64,000 nt of DNA from Ariolimax columbianus (taxonomy: Eukaryota > Mollusca > Gastropoda > Stylommatophora > Arionidae). Shown here piece after piece: positions 22,990 through 35,379 of the stretch. How positions within the stretch are numbered: position 1 is the stretch's first letter; each line of letters opens with the position of its first letter. Made by a program: the position numbers and the translations under genes. The notes beneath the pieces were generated by a model, which worked only from the letters and a program-made list of their open reading frames with translations, was not told the DNA's origin and made no database searches. The stretch lies in NCBI GenBank assembly GCA_036924085.1, contig JAVGWX010000013.1, positions 57,763,652-57,827,651 of the forward strand, written 5' to 3'.

Positions 22990-23885
22990 CCAGTGGAGGC
23001 AGACGCTTGGTCCTGCACACCCACCTGACATCCATACATGGCCTGGTCTTGCACACCTGACATTCACACATGGTCCTGCACACCTGACATTCACACATGA
23101 TCCTGCACACCTGACATTCACACATGGTCTGGCCCTGCTCACCTGACAGTCACACACCGTCCTGCACACCTTCCATCCCCACACCGTCCTGCACACTTGA
23201 CATTCCCACGTGATCCTGCACACCTGACATCCCCACACCGTCCTGCACACCTGACATCCCCACACCGTCCTGCACACCTGACATTCCCACATGATCCTGC
23301 ACACCTGACATTCCCACATGATCCTGCACACCTGACATTCCCACATGATCCTGCACACCTGACATTCCCACATGATCCTGCACACCTGACATTCTCACAT
23401 GATCCTGCACACCTCCCATCCCCACACCGGCCTGCACACCTGACATCCTCACACCGTCCTGCACACCTGACATCCCCACACCGTCCTGCACACCTGACAT
23501 TCCCACATGATCCTGCACACCTTCCATCCCCACACCGTCCTGCACACCTGACATTCCCACACCGTCCTGCACACCTGACATCCCCACACCGCCCTGCACA
23601 CCTGACATCCCCACACCGTCCTGCACACCTCCAATCCCCACACCGTCCTGCACACATCCCATCCCACACCGTCCTGCACACCTCCAATCCCCACACCGTC
23701 CTGCACACCTGACATCCCCACACCGTCCTGCACACCTCCAATCCCCACACCGTCCTGCACACCTGACATCCCCACACCGTCCTGCACACCTCCAATCCCC
23801 ACAATGTCCTGCACACCTCCAATCCCCACACCGTCCTGCACACCTGACATCCCCACACCGTCCTGCACACCTGACATTCACACCT
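22990..23885. repeat. 27-bp minisatellite, about 32 copies
   Basis: The unit is TCCTGCACACCTGACATCCC followed by CACACCG, with an ATGATCC variant. The 27-bp period equals nine codons and contains no stop in several frames. This produces overlapping 140-243-residue frames on both strands (for example CRTVWGCQV repeats on -). These are not treated as genes. Confidence 0.96.
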
Positions 23886-24289
23886 GCCTAAAGGGAGCGT
23901 AGAGTAGTCCTGTGGATTCGAAAGAAAACTGTAGCATCAGCATCCGTACATGAATCAAAATGGCGACGGACGTATTATTCCAGTGAATCAGATGAAGACC
24001 AACTTCTCAATAATAATCAAACGCTCTACGTCATTGTTGGTGCTCTTGTGTCAGTCAATATGTAACTGGTGTTCATTGTGATCTTATTTCACGTACAATG
24101 ATTTGTCTTGTTTCTATCTCATTTCGCCCTGTCTATTCGATTTGGTCTTTTTAACGACTTATGTTATTTGATTGCCTGATCTGATATTTCGACAACTTTC
24201 CGGTCATAGGAGAACTCAGAGGCGTTATTATTTACAATTCCATGTCTACAGAGTTTTTTATTACTTATTTCGAAATATAGACTAAAGTC
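23886..24289. other. Unassigned stretch
   Basis: Non-repetitive; no coding domain recognised. Confidence 0.35.
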
Positions 24290-24575
24290 TAGTCAAGCAA
24301 AATATACTGATTAGACATGTTAGTCAGGGTCAGGCAAAATATACTGATCAGACAAGTTAGTCAGGGTCAGGCAAAATATACTGCTCAGACATGTTAGTTA
24401 GGATCAGGCAAAATATACTGATCAGACATGTTAGTTAGGGTCAGGCAAAATATACTAATCAGACATTGTTAGTCAGGATCAGGCAAAATATACTGGCCAA
24501 GACCCTTACCTTGGCTTCCTCGTAGCCCTTCATGGAAACGGGCTGTTCTCATGGCAGCGTGGATAATAACGGTGA
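24290..24575 (+). mobile_element. Rep-C element, diverged: 37-bp VNTR (about 5-6 units) plus partial body
   Basis: Units of TACTGATCAGACAAGTTAGT then CAGGGTCAGGCAAAATA (37 bp) lead directly into a body that aligns with other Rep-C copies (ACTGGCCAAGACC, then TTCATGGAAACGGGCTGTT and GGCAGC). Same order, VNTR then body, as at 26100 and 38395. Confidence 0.75.
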
Positions 24576-24832
24576 TGCGTGTCCAGGTAAGAACATACAG
24601 AGGTTAAAATGCGTGCCTAGGTAAAAACATACAGAGGTTAAAATGCGTGTCCAGGTAAGAACATACAAAGGTTAAAATGCGTGTCCAGGTAAGAACATAC
24701 AGAGGTTAAAATGCGTGCCTAGGTAAAAACATACAGAGGTTAAAATGCGTGTCCAGGTAAGAACATACAGAGGTTAAAATGCGTGTCCAGGTAAGAACAT
24801 ACAGAGGTTAAAATGCGTGTCCAGGTAAATAA
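24575..24832. repeat. 34-bp minisatellite, about 7-8 copies
   Basis: GAACATACAGAGGTTAAAAT with GCGTGTCCAGGTAA recurs every 34 bp. A CCTAGGTAAAA variant alternates. Each unit contains AG|GTAAGA, a splice-donor-like string. The array starts where the Rep-C body is cut off. Confidence 0.95.
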
Positions 24833-26095
24833 AATACAAGTTATCCCAAAGAATAATAAGATTACCCGAGGCCGGGGAGATATATAAAAAGAACAGAAAT
24901 CGGGTCTTGCATAAAAATCTCATGAGCTTTCGACACACCCATGCCTTCTTGTCATTATACCCCTAAATGATTCCCACAAACACAACAATTTGAATACAAC
25001 TTATAATGTACAATATAGTTATTCCTCGATCCCCTCTTCCCTAAGTTTCTCTGACCATATTTTGGGAACCATTGGAATCAATGCAAGGCTGCCTGTTGAT
25101 TATACGAGGATTGTCTGAAGGCAAAAGCTCTGGAAAATATGTCGGGAGAAGCGTGCATTGAAGACTGCGGTCTGGTAGATTATGTGTGTGTTACAAGATA
25201 TACAAATTATGGAGATATTTACCGCGTGTATTTCTTAGAAAAAAGGGAATTAAAAAGCCCCGCTATTTTAAAAGCCCACGTAATGGTTTCCCAGAGTGGG
25301 AAGTTAATGCTCCAGATAAGCTGTGAGATACAGGTACGACTAGTAAGTTCGGCGTGATAAGAATATTTGAGATAACATTGTCAGATATCGGGCTGTGCGG
25401 TTATCAGAGTTTCTCATGGAGATACTGTACTGGACAGATAATTCTAGCTTATCGTACTTGTTGGTTTGGAGGCAATATGTCCACCGTGCTGTGATATATA
25501 TTTCTTGGATATTGTTCTAGTGTTGTTAATATTATTGGGTATAGCTCGGAGTTTCGCTGTTGTTATTAAATCTTGAATTTGTTATGATTACTTCGACGTA
25601 TTTACTATAGTGTGGTTACAAAAACAATAGTATTCTGTAGGATTCCTTCTCCATTTTAAAAGCGTTGATCCAACTTCACATGTATGTATGGATGTTACTA
25701 TGTATGTATCTTTCTTAGGGTCAAATCTTGTACTTAAAAATTCAGATACTTCCCGATAAGCTAACGGGCTGAAACTTTTAGGACACACACAAACATGATA
25801 GCAATACATTTTAATAATATTTTTCGCACAATTTTAAGGATAATTTATTAGAATTTTTGACTATAATAATTATCCTCTACAGTGCCTCGTAAATTTGTAA
25901 CCTGCTTATGATATCAGGTGATCTGATCAGCCAATCAGATCGCCAGCGCAGAAGAAACAGAAAATATAATATAGGTACATAGATATTGTTATGTGAGTTA
26001 TTCAACTTCTCCGTATTTTATTGTGTATAAATCTATTTACCTACATTATTAGAATGAATATATGTTTCCTTTTCATATTATACAATAATATCGGG
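24833..26095. other. Largely single-copy stretch with one weak ORF
   Basis: AT-rich and non-repetitive. One 72-codon + frame (25139-25357, starting MSGEACIEDCGLVDYVCVTR) has no recognised domain. A possible donor (CAG|GTACGA) lies near its end. I do not call a gene. Confidence 0.35.
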
Positions 26096-26097
26096 GA

Positions 26098-26420
26098 CCT
26101 GGGACGCTAGTCCAGTCATTCACAACATACTGATCAGGAGGTCGCGTTAGGGTCAGACACAATCCACTGACCAAGCCCACAATCTTTCTTCCATGTAGCG
26201 TTCCCTGGACACAGGCTGTTTTAAAGGCAGCTGATGAGATGGGGGATCGACGTGATCCCCGTAATAGTGAACGACACGCAAATGAAGCCAAGCATAGCAC
26301 AACCGCCTGGAGGACCGCAGGGCACCTTCATCAGCATGTGAGGAAAACTACTGCAACCCGCCACTTTTCAGGACATACAAAAGAGAATTATTACTCCTTC
26401 TGGGCGGCCATTAAACAACA
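26098..26420 (+). mobile_element. Rep-C element with about one VNTR unit
   Basis: Starts GGGACGCTAGTCCAGTC, then a single ACATACTGATCAGGAGGTCG-type unit. The body follows (GCGTTCCCTGGACACAGGCT, GCCAAGCATAGCACAACCGC, CATCAGCATGTGAGG) and it ends in an ACAACAAC tail at about 26420. This short form is the likely unexpanded state of the family. Confidence 0.85.
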
Positions 26421-27045
26421 ACATAATTTAAGATTAGAAAGATTTTACTTTTCCGAATGGCCAAAAAGAATCAAATAAACAAAATAAAAGCCCAAATAAA
26501 AAGAGATTTTATTTCCAAATGCACAAAAAAAACGTATACAATAATTCAATTCTGTTAAATAAGTTATCTTGAATTCGACGTCAGACGTCAATCGCTCTGT
26601 ATGTATCATCACAAATGTGAAATAGAAGCGTGGGGCACTGATAAGGATTCAATAGTATTTTGTTGTATGTACCAACATCATTGTTGTATATTCAGCGCCT
26701 ACTCTTCTATTTTTTTTAATGTTTTTTAAATTTATTTTGTTACCTAAATATTGAACATTCCTTTGGATTTTAAAACATTGTGATTAAAACAATTAAAAAC
26801 AATTTTCAGAACAAAGAAAATTTAAAACAATTGTCAATTGATCAATTAAACAGCGGAATAATATTGTGGAACAATTAATAAGACTATTATAACAGCAGTA
26901 CACATTTTTTTAATTAACCATTTTCGGAGTTCCATTACTTTTAGGTAACTCGAACTTTTCTTGATTTTTTTTCTTTAAACGTGCCAGCTGAAAAGTACAT
27001 TTTTTTAGAAACTGATTGTGAATGAAAATGTTGAGAATATAAGTA
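26421..27045. other. AT-rich single-copy stretch
   Basis: No domain or repeat recognised. Confidence 0.35.
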
Positions 27046-27240
27046 AATCTCTTCTTCTTTTGTCCTACTGCTCTTTCCTTGCGGCGTCGCAGAGATGAGG
27101 TACCGGGTCAGTGTAGGATTCTGGTTTGTGCTTGTGCTGTCGGCATGTTATTTTGGAGTGTTTGTTTGATCCCCTCTATCCATCGTCGCCGGGGCCCACC
27201 CTCGTGCTGGTAACCACGGAACTGCCAGGTAGTATCTTAT
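27045..27240 (-). pseudogene. LINE C-terminal fragment
   Basis: The - strand codes GGPRRRWIEGIKQTLQNN, then TAQAQTRIL, the GRPRRRWxxGIK tail of a LINE, followed on - by an AGAAGAAG run. Short and truncated. Confidence 0.6.
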
Positions 27241-27800
27241 TCTTCTTCTTTGTCCATCCTCAGATCAAGGTCCCAGTTTCTCTTACAAAGGACACCGTTG
27301 TTTGTAAGGTTGTTTTATCTCCATACAGCTTTTGTCTCATATCTGTCTCACGAGGCCAGTGTTGTTCTCTCTTTTCCTGCGTGAGCGTGCAGCTTTGATT
27401 GATGTTTTCCACAGTCATGATATGCTCCCCACATGGGTACCTGTCATCTGTCCCAATCCTGATTTTGTTGAAAAGATGACCCTTGAGTCTATAATATCCA
27501 GTTCTCAGCCTGAAGATGATGACTTGCTCTTCTCTAGTTAAGTTAAAGTTGCTGTTTATTTTTTTAGGAAGTCGGGGTGTTGATCAGCCCATTTCCTCCT
27601 GAAGTTGGCTTTAATTATGGTCTTGGCCTCATTATATGTGATGCTCAGGTCTCTTTGTGGGGATGCTCCTCCACACTTTGCTAGTTTGTCTGCAGTTTCA
27701 TTGCCTTCAATATTGCAGTGGGATTCGATCCACTGTATGACCAACCTTGGGTGTCTGCTGAGAGCTGTGTCAGGGTGTACATACATTGCTCGAGGTCTTC
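27240..27800 (-). pseudogene. LINE-N2 RNase H / 3' fragment
   Basis: The - frame 27786-27556 reads RLVIQWIESHCNIEGNETAD then KLAKCGGASPQRDLSITYNE, the final His/Asp part of RNase H (compare VQWVPSHCNIQGNEEADRLA in LINE-N1). The sequence then decays into the 3' region, where GGGACAGATGACA and the CATGTGGGGAGCATATCATG block match the second copy at 55480-55865 (+). It is related to but distinct from LINE-N1. Confidence 0.8.
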
Positions 27801-27884
27801 ATCTTTGTGCCATTTAGTTTGATTTCGCTACAGGTTGATCATAATGCGTCCTTGTCAGAAAGACCACTTTATCCTCTGTGTCAA

Positions 27885-28115
27885 TATAGTCGTTAATAAA
27901 TGTAGTCGTTAATCAATATAGTCGTTAAGCGATGAAGTCGTTAATCAATGTAGTCGTTAATCGATGAAGTCGTTAATCAATATAGTCGTTAATCGATGAA
28001 GTCGTTAATCAATATAGTCGTTAATCAATGTAGTCGTTAATCGATGAAGTCGTTAATCAATGTAGTCGTTAATCAATGTAGTCATTAATCAATGTAGTCG
28101 TTAATCGATGTAGTC
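27885..28115. repeat. 16-bp minisatellite, about 14 copies
   Basis: GTCGTTAATCAATGTA recurs every 16 bp with ATGTA, ATATA and GATGAA variants. It abuts a LINE fragment on its right. Confidence 0.95.
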
Positions 28116-28800
28116 CCTATCATATTCCTCAGCGTTCTGAGAATTTGTCGCGAATTGTCTCTCCTGCTGTACTTCCTACACATTGTCTCCCATATGTCTC
28201 GATCGTATGTGTGTGTATATCTAATAGGACCCAAGTTTGACACTGATTACGTAGGAACTATTAACATGTTTATCAGCGTCTGTTTAGTGGACGTAATGAC
28301 ACTTGGATGTCCCACTACCGGTGCCCGCAGATAGTGCACCTTGTTTCCTCTTGAACTCTATTGTCTGTCTCTCTGTCCAGTCTGCCGTCGTCAGCGAAGA
28401 CACTTCCCAGGTGAGAAAACTCCCGTACCTGCATTAGAGTTTCGCTGCCGGTGTGAAAACTGCGCTGCGTCAGTCGACTTTTGATTCTAATAATTGATGA
28501 CCTATCACAGTTGTCATTTTGTTTTTCGTCCATCACAAGTGATGAAGACCACTCTCATTGTTCAGCCGCGTGGACAGGATTTTCTCTTTCTGTGTCCCCT
28601 GAAATAGGTGACTTGTGCGGTGATTTTGATTAGAGTGAGGAACAAACTGCTCCATTTTATCAACCGCACTCTCTGAGCTACCTTTGACCAGTGACAAGAT
28701 TTTATCGAGACGATTGTGGATAGCACAGGATGCAGATTTTTCTTCAGGGTTTACTCCCGAATCCTTTCCCGTAAAAAGGAATCCCGCAATATAATTGGCC
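28116..28800 (-). pseudogene. LINE fragment (family D) with RT-like segment
   Basis: The - strand contains EFSHLGSVFADDGRLDRETD (28430-28340), the 'FxYLGSxxxxDGRLDxEI' block that follows the RT catalytic region in LINEs. The 28800-28510 part matches 6965-7220 (+). It holds the single-copy version of the segment that is a 36-bp array at 7197-7795. Frames are interrupted. Confidence 0.65.
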
Positions 28801-28916
28801 AACTGTTCTTGTTGTTGTCCATAATTATAATTTGCCATCAGCACGAAGGTGGGCCAATGGACTCCATAGTGGTAGACCATAGACCGTTGAGAATGCATGA
28901 TGACAGTTTTGTAATG

Positions 28917-29008
28917 TTATGGTTGTAATGTTATGGTTGTAATGTTATGGTTGTAATGTTATGGTTGTAATGTTATGGTTGTAATGTTATGGTTGTAATG
29001 TTATGTTT
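28917..29008. repeat. 14-bp tandem repeat, about 6.5 copies
   Basis: TGTAATGTTATGGT recurs every 14 bp, perfect apart from the last unit. Confidence 0.97.
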
Positions 29009-29254
29009 GATGAGAAAGCAGTAACAATCCCAGTGAATTAGAGAGATGTGGTTATTGTACAGAAAGAGGAAGTGGGAGTAGAAGACAAGACGAGAGATGG
29101 AGAGGAATAACATTCAGGGAAGGATAGAGAGACGACGCCTTGTCAATGTCAGGAATATCTATAATATGCATTTAAGACATTGAGATTGAGACATGCTATG
29201 AGGAAGGGTAATCTACGGTTACCACTGATCCGCTGGGAGTATTTGTGTATGACA

Positions 29255-29580
29255 AAGACAAGAATAGGACCACTGCCACACAGAGAGAATGTCGTAAAAG
29301 GCGACTAACTGTGGCATGGCATAACACCGGCTATGGTTAGGTGGTTTGTTAAGAGCAGCATAAATGACGCACAACAGACTGTCTACTTTTCTCTAGTGTT
29401 TGAGTCTATTAAGATGGACTCACGCATCAGTTAACCACCCTCCGCAGCGGGGTAATAAGCTGCTCGATCCTAGCCCCCTAAGCAGAAAATTCTCCTCCAG
29501 GCTAGATTCAGCTCACGCCAGAGGGTGAGACCCGCAAAGGGACATCTGTCAATGTAGAAGTACAGGACAACTAATACTAG
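29255..29580 (+). mobile_element. Rep-B interspersed repeat, copy 1
   Basis: Shares GAGAATGTCGTAAAAGGCGA, TGTTTGAGTCTATTAAGAT and GGTTAACCACC blocks with 42865-43215 (+), 35380-35760 (-), 56775-57020 (-) and a partial copy at 51040-51170 (+). About 330 bp, no protein and no clear pol III boxes. Probably a SINE or a LINE 3' region. Confidence 0.8.
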
Positions 29581-29829
29581 ACAGACATCCTACTCTACTA
29601 CTATTATTACTACTTCACCTACAATAACGTTATTTAAGCAACAATTATTATAACAACTACCATTAATCCTTTTGTCTTCTACCAGGCTGTCATTGAGAAG
29701 CCGCCTAAGTAAATTAGATCTACCTGCCTGGACGGGCCACTTGCATTCGCCGGACACCTGCAACAGACGTATGTCTCCCAATCAGATAAGGGCCAGAAGA
29801 GCTCTTCCATAGACGATACCTATCTGAGC

Positions 29830-30135
29830 CACTTACCTATGTGAGACCTACCGGAACCAGTTACTTTTATGACACCTACCTGAACCATCTACGTACATGA
29901 CTTCTACCTGAACCAGCTATGTATATAACTCCTACCTGAACCAGCTACGTATATGACTCCTACCTGAACCAGTTACGTATATGGCTCCTAGTGAATCAAT
30001 TACGTATCTGAGACCTACCTGAACCAGTTACTAATATAAGACCTACCTGAACCAATTACTTATATAAGACCTATCTGAACCAGTTTCGTATCTTAGAACT
30101 ACCTGTGCCGGCCACTTACCTGTATGAGGTCTAGC
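29830..30135. repeat. About 29-bp degenerate minisatellite
   Basis: CCTACCTGAACCAGTTACGT with ATATGACT recurs roughly every 28-30 bp, about 10 units, with substitutions in most of them. Confidence 0.9.
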
Positions 30136-30390
30136 TACCTGCGCCAACCAACATAGTTCCAGTATCTGATTTATGCAGGTAAAAACGTCTTGTTTTCTAG
30201 CCTCTGTTAAGTTTAAGCTGTGTTCTAAGGCTTTGTCCTGGAGAATTGTATTCAAATGTCTCTGTATCTCTCGCTCAGTATCTCATTATCAATCTGCTTT
30301 CAAATGTGGAATACAGTATACAAACACATGAAAAATGATATAAATAAAATATGGCTTTGCATGAAAGGGAACACTCAATATTCAATATTA

Positions 30391-30395
<5 letters not shown>

Positions 30396-30465
<70 letters not shown>
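30396..30465. repeat. (TA)n microsatellite, target of the foldback mariner
   Basis: TA run that continues as a shorter TA run on the far side of the element (31203-31222). This is consistent with insertion of a TA-targeting element. Confidence 0.95.
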
Positions 30466-30466
<1 letters not shown>

Positions 30467-31202
30467 TTCAATGCGTATTCAAATGAAAACGAATCAAACT
30501 GCAATAAATGAACATACGTATGATGTGCATAATGACATCACTTCTGATGTAAACAGTGCATAACAACCGTCTAGTTTGGAAATTGTCATTATCCTCCGAC
30601 TCATTGTTTCCCCAGCAGACCGTTAAAAAAATGTCGGGTGTGATATGGAATCGGCCCAGAGTTGATCAGCGAGCGGTGATTCGGTTTAGTAAGAGCTGAA
30701 GTATGTCGACCAGTTGACATTTATCGCAGAATGTAGGCAGTGTATGATGACAAAAGTGTGTCGAAGACAGCAGTGAAGAACTGGACAACGAGGTTTAAAG
30801 AAGAACGTGAGTTAACGCAGCAATGTGCGCCTGACTTGGTCTCGGAAGATCTTTCATTAACTCACACCCTTCTTTAAACATCATTGTCCAGTTCTTCGCT
30901 GTTGTCTTCGATAAACATTTGTCACCATACACTGCCTGCATTCTGCGATGAATGTCAACTGGTCGACGTCCTTCAGCTCTTAGAATCCGAATCACCGCTC
31001 GCTGATCAACTCTGGACGGATTTCGTATCACACCCGCTATGTTTTTAACGGTCTGCTGGGGAAACTATCAGTCGTATGATAATGAAATTGTGCAAACTTG
31101 ACCTTTGGTATGCGCTGTTTACACTAGAAGTGACGTCATCATGCGCATAGGACGTGTGTTCATTTCTTGCAGTTTGGTCCGGTTTCATTTGAACACGCCT
31201 CG
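30466..31202. mobile_element. Foldback mariner element, copy 1 (two head-to-head 5' ends)
   Basis: The two halves are inverted copies of the same ~350-bp mariner 5' segment (terminal repeat, leader, transposase HTH). GAGTTAA (30809-30815) pairs with TTAACTC (30857-30863) around a ~41-nt loop. The - strand of the right arm codes RVDQRAVIRILRAEGRRPVD and continues into the loop (DLPRPSQAHIAA). It is flanked by TA on both sides (30464-30465, 31203-31204). No catalytic domain is present. A perfect CRE lies at 31131-31138. Confidence 0.88.
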
Positions 31203-31489
31203 TACATATATATATATATATATCGTTCTGACAAACTGAACATGCTAAAACAACAGCAAATACAATTTAGCGAATTCTACCTCAGTATATCGATACACAA
31301 AACTGAGACATGTAGGTCGTATATGTTTGAAAATCTATTTATAAAATCTCGTAATTATCTTTTGTTTTGTTACATGTCAACAAACGTATCTCATCTATTG
31401 AATTCCAACTGTTTGTTTCTTGGGTTTTTTTTTTGGTTTTTTTTAAATCTGTGTGTATTTTTAGATGGATGATAGATATATAAGCCAGA

Positions 31490-31490
31490 C

Positions 31491-31545
<55 letters not shown>
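31490..31545. repeat. (GA)n microsatellite
   Basis: Pure GA run followed by GACA units. Confidence 0.97.
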
Positions 31546-31551
<6 letters not shown>

Positions 31552-31644
31552 TACAGACAAATAGACAGACGAAGAGATAGACAGGTTGAAGGGTGGATTG
31601 TTTTTTTTATCTGTGGTTGGGATAACGGACAGAAAGATAGATTG

Positions 31645-31905
<261 letters not shown>

Positions 31906-32570
31906 TCTTGTGCGTTAATTCAACCATTCTGAAGTTCACTGACCTAACCGTTTTCCGTACAAAAATAATTATAAGTGTCTAGCTATCAGGGTGCAGTTTG
32001 GTTGGATGCAGTTTTGTTGTTTGTTTTTTTTGTGGGCCCTAAAAAGGACCTTGATGCTGGTTTGTGGGTTTTGTGGGCAATTAATGAATTTGCACAAACC
32101 TAACGGGTGTTACTGTTCCATTTTATGGTAGCATTATTGGCAGTTCCTAGCTCTGATTTACAGAAAGCAACGCTAGTCATCTCTTTACTCAATACATGAA
32201 GAGAATAATCTCCCTATAGGACAAGACGTGTGCCCTCTAACCATGTGCCAGAACGAACAGGAATGTCCTGCTGACATGTGTGACATCTCTAACGATCTGT
32301 GAGTGACATAACAAATCATAACATGATTTTTAGCACACAGTTGGACGGTGTGTATAAGTCGTCCATCCTGCAAAAACTGCACACAATTTATTTGCTTTCT
32401 TGTGCAAGAAATCCATCTTTCACGAACGGTGTTAGATCTGAGAATGACATGGGCATAGGCTTAACGCGCGAATTAAAGACGCGCGAATTGAAAAGTATGG
32501 TGCTTCGTGTGGCTACATTCTACTAAATTTGACCAATTATAATAAATGGGTGAATTAACGCACAAGTACC
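31906..32570. other. Single-copy noncoding stretch
   Basis: No repeat or domain recognised. Confidence 0.35.
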
Positions 32571-32574
32571 TAGT

Positions 32575-33300
32575 ATTGTTTTGTTTTATTTTCTTTTGAA
32601 AAGTATTGTTTTGAGTAGTATTGTTTTGTATAATATTGTTTTCAATGGTATTATTTTGAATAGTATTGTTTTGTATAGTATTGTTTTGTATAGTATTGTT
32701 TTGAACAGTATTGCTTTGAATAGTATTGTTTTGTATTGTATTGTTTTGTATAGTATTATTTTGTATAGTATTGTTTTTTATTGTTTTGTATAGTATTGTT
32801 TTGTATAGTATTGTTTTATTTTGTTTTGTATAGTATTGTTTTGTATAGTATTGTTTTGAATAGTATTGTTTTGAATAGTATTGTTTTGTATAGTATTGTT
32901 TTGAATAGTATTGTTTTGAACAGTATTGCTTTGAATAGTATTGTTTTGAATAGTATTGTTTTGTATAGTATTGTTTTGTATAGTATTGTTTTGTATTATA
33001 TTGTTTTGTATAGTATTGTTTTGAATATTATTGTTTTGTATAGTATTGTTTTGTATTGTTTTGTATAGTATTGTTTTGTATAGTATTGTTTTGTATTGTT
33101 TTGTATAGTATTGTTTTGTATAGTATTGTTTTGTATAGTATTGTTTTGTAAAATATTGTTTTGAATAGTATTGCTTTGAATAGTATTGTTTTGAATTGTT
33201 TTGTTTTGTTTTGTTTATATAGTATTGTTTTGTATTGTTTTGTATATTATTGTTTTGTTTTGTATAGTATTGTTTTGTATAGTATTGTTTTGTTGTGTAG
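32575..33300. repeat. 15-bp tandem repeat (ATTGTTTTGTATAGT), left arm
   Basis: About 45 units of ATTGTTTTGTATAGT with GAATAGT, GAACAGT and shortened variants. The reverse complement fills 33510-33840, so the two arrays can pair. Confidence 0.95.
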
Positions 33301-34016
33301 GTCCGCCGGCTCTAATTCCATCAAAGGGCCATTGGGATTGAACCAATATTCTTACAACCAAAGAAAAGCATATGTATATGCATACGTAAAACATTCATAT
33401 TTGCCTACCTACCTAGTTACATACCTACCAACTACCTACATACATACATACATACATACATACATACCTACATACATACCTACATACATACCTACCAGCT
33501 TGCCTACATACATGATACAATACAATGTAATACAATACAATACAATATTATACAGAACAATACAATTCAAATCAATACTATACAAAACAAAAAACTACTA
33601 TACAAAACAATACTAAACAAAACAATACTATATAACACAATACAAAACAATATTATTTAAAACAATACAAAACAAAACAATATTATACAATACAAAACAA
33701 TACTATACAAAACAGTACAAAAGAAAAAATTGTATACAAAACAAATCAATACTGTTCACAACAATACTATACAAAACAAAACAATCTAAAACAAAACAAT
33801 ACTATACAAAAAAATACTATACAAAGCAATATACAAAACATGACCCGTATGTATGTATATATGTAGGTAGGTAGGTAAGTAGGTAGGGAGGTAGGTAGGT
33901 AGGTAGGTAGACATGTATGTATGTATGTATGCATATCTTTGATTGTAAGAATATTGGTTCGATCCCAATGGCCCGTTGATGGAATGAAACGATTAGAGCC
34001 GGAAGACCGGGCCACA
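33300..34016. repeat. Inverted arrangement around the 15-bp repeat, with B-box-like unique segment
   Basis: The order is: unique segment U (33300-33365, CCATTGGGATTGAACCAATA), a CCTA/CATA tract (33400-33510), the inverted 15-bp array (ACTATACAAAACAAT, 33510-33840), an inverted TAGG/TATG tract (33850-33930), and inverted U (33930-34016, ATTGGTTCGATCCCAAT). Inverted U contains GGTTCGATCCC, a perfect pol III B-box/T-arm string, but no acceptor or anticodon arm. Confidence 0.85.
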
Positions 34017-34880
34017 CACATCGCACTCTGTGACTAAGTATCATTCAGGCAATCTCATCATGTCAACAAATAAACTGGCACAGGAACAAATACCACCACA
34101 CGCACCGTGCCCCAGGGTCCGCCTCACGGAGGCCATCTGCAGTTGCTGTCGTATGCTCATTACGGAGCTGTAGACCTAGGATATAGCTTATTGATTTTGG
34201 GTGGAAGCCGATGTCCCGACATCTGAGCGTGGAGCTAGTGCTGCACACATCACGAGGGTGTGTGTGTATGTGTGTGCAGCATAGCTGGTAGTCCCCAACA
34301 CAGATAGTGCCACATGCCAGGCACACAGCACAATGGGATAACCCCAGACAGGATTATACTTAGTCACATACGTGGGCTGTCGGCGTACTGACAAGCGATA
34401 AGAGTCAGTGTGCACTTACGTGTGTAAGTGGTACTAGTTTAATAATCGTGGATGTTCATTTGTAACGACAGGTTCGTTTGTGACATGTGTTATTTTGGAT
34501 ACCTTTTTTTGTGGCAGCTTGTTTCATTTCTGTGACCTTCGTTCCTTAATATGTATTTGTATGATTCACGCCCAAAATAATCATTCATTGCATACACGTT
34601 TTTAAAGAAAAAAAATATAGTGAATGTACTACTAACATATAATAAGCAATAACAATTTTATCACAAAAATAGGAAATTAACCCAATGGCTGACTGACTGA
34701 TAGAGGTATCACAAAGTTATTTCTAAGCAGATGGATAGAGAGTTGGATATGAGAAATAAGGGAGGGGTGTGTTTAAATGTTTTTACATGGTACGACTGTA
34801 AAGAGAAACGCTTATATTTAAAAAGAGTATGTTCCTTAACTACAGCAAAACTACCTTATACAAGTGTGTACATGTGCCAG
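34017..34880. other. Single-copy noncoding stretch
   Basis: Contains a short TG run; no domain or repeat recognised. Confidence 0.35.
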
Positions 34881-34990
34881 ATCTTAAGTAATATTGCATT
34901 CTTCATGTAATGTATGATGTCTCTAATGTAATGTAATTTCATATATCTCAGAACGATTATAATGTCATGTATTTCGGATGTAATGTCATT
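34880..34990. repeat. AT-rich ~29-bp satellite, island 1
   Basis: Diverged units of the CTAATGTAATGTAA / TATATCTCAGA type. The same motif recurs at 35765-35920, 40030-41075, 41890-41985 and 44930-45175. Confidence 0.7.
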
Positions 34991-35370
34991 GATGCTACCT
35001 TGAATCTTGGCTTGGCTTCGTTCGTTCTCAATCTCCCGCTACCAAGCCCTGGAAGGGCTTAAGTGGCAGAATGTAGTCCAGAGAACGGAATGCGTTGTGT
35101 CGTAGTTTACAGCTTGACTGCGATATTTGCACCTTTCGGTCCAACACATTGGACTTCAGCAAGCATTTTTTTAGTACCGGGTTAGCATTCCCTCTTCAAT
35201 CCCTTCTCCTTAGCCAGTCTGCACTGCTGCAGCCTGTTATCCAGGATCACTGCGTGGAGGTGTAGAAGGGTTTTGGCAGCTCTGGTTCGCTGGCCCGGAC
35301 GCTAGCAGTCAGCTATGGGTTGCTGACCAATACAGCTCATGCGCTGCTCAGCATCTTGAACCCTACTTGA
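34990..35370 (+). mobile_element. Rep-A copy 2
   Basis: GGCTTGGCTTCGTTCGTTCT start, TTTACAGCTTGACTGCGATA and TTAGCCAGTCTGC blocks as in the other Rep-A copies, ending near AGCATCTTGAACCC. This is the longest copy and a useful reference for the family. Confidence 0.85.
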
Positions 35371-35379
35371 ATCTAATGC

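Noticed and set aside
22867..23881. Cys-rich repeat ORFs (CRTVWGCQV) and Pro/His-rich ORFs on the other strand
   Set aside because: The 27-bp period preserves frame in all registers. Several long frames exist on both strands at once, which real genes would not show.
25139..25357. 72-codon ORF as a host exon
   Set aside because: No recognisable domain, no clear acceptor and no homologous segment. Kept only as a remark.
33946..33990. Possible tRNA gene at the perfect T-arm/B-box string
   Set aside because: No acceptor stem, D-arm or valid anticodon loop can be formed upstream; the sequence there is TAGG/TATG repeat. At most a tRNA-derived SINE remnant.
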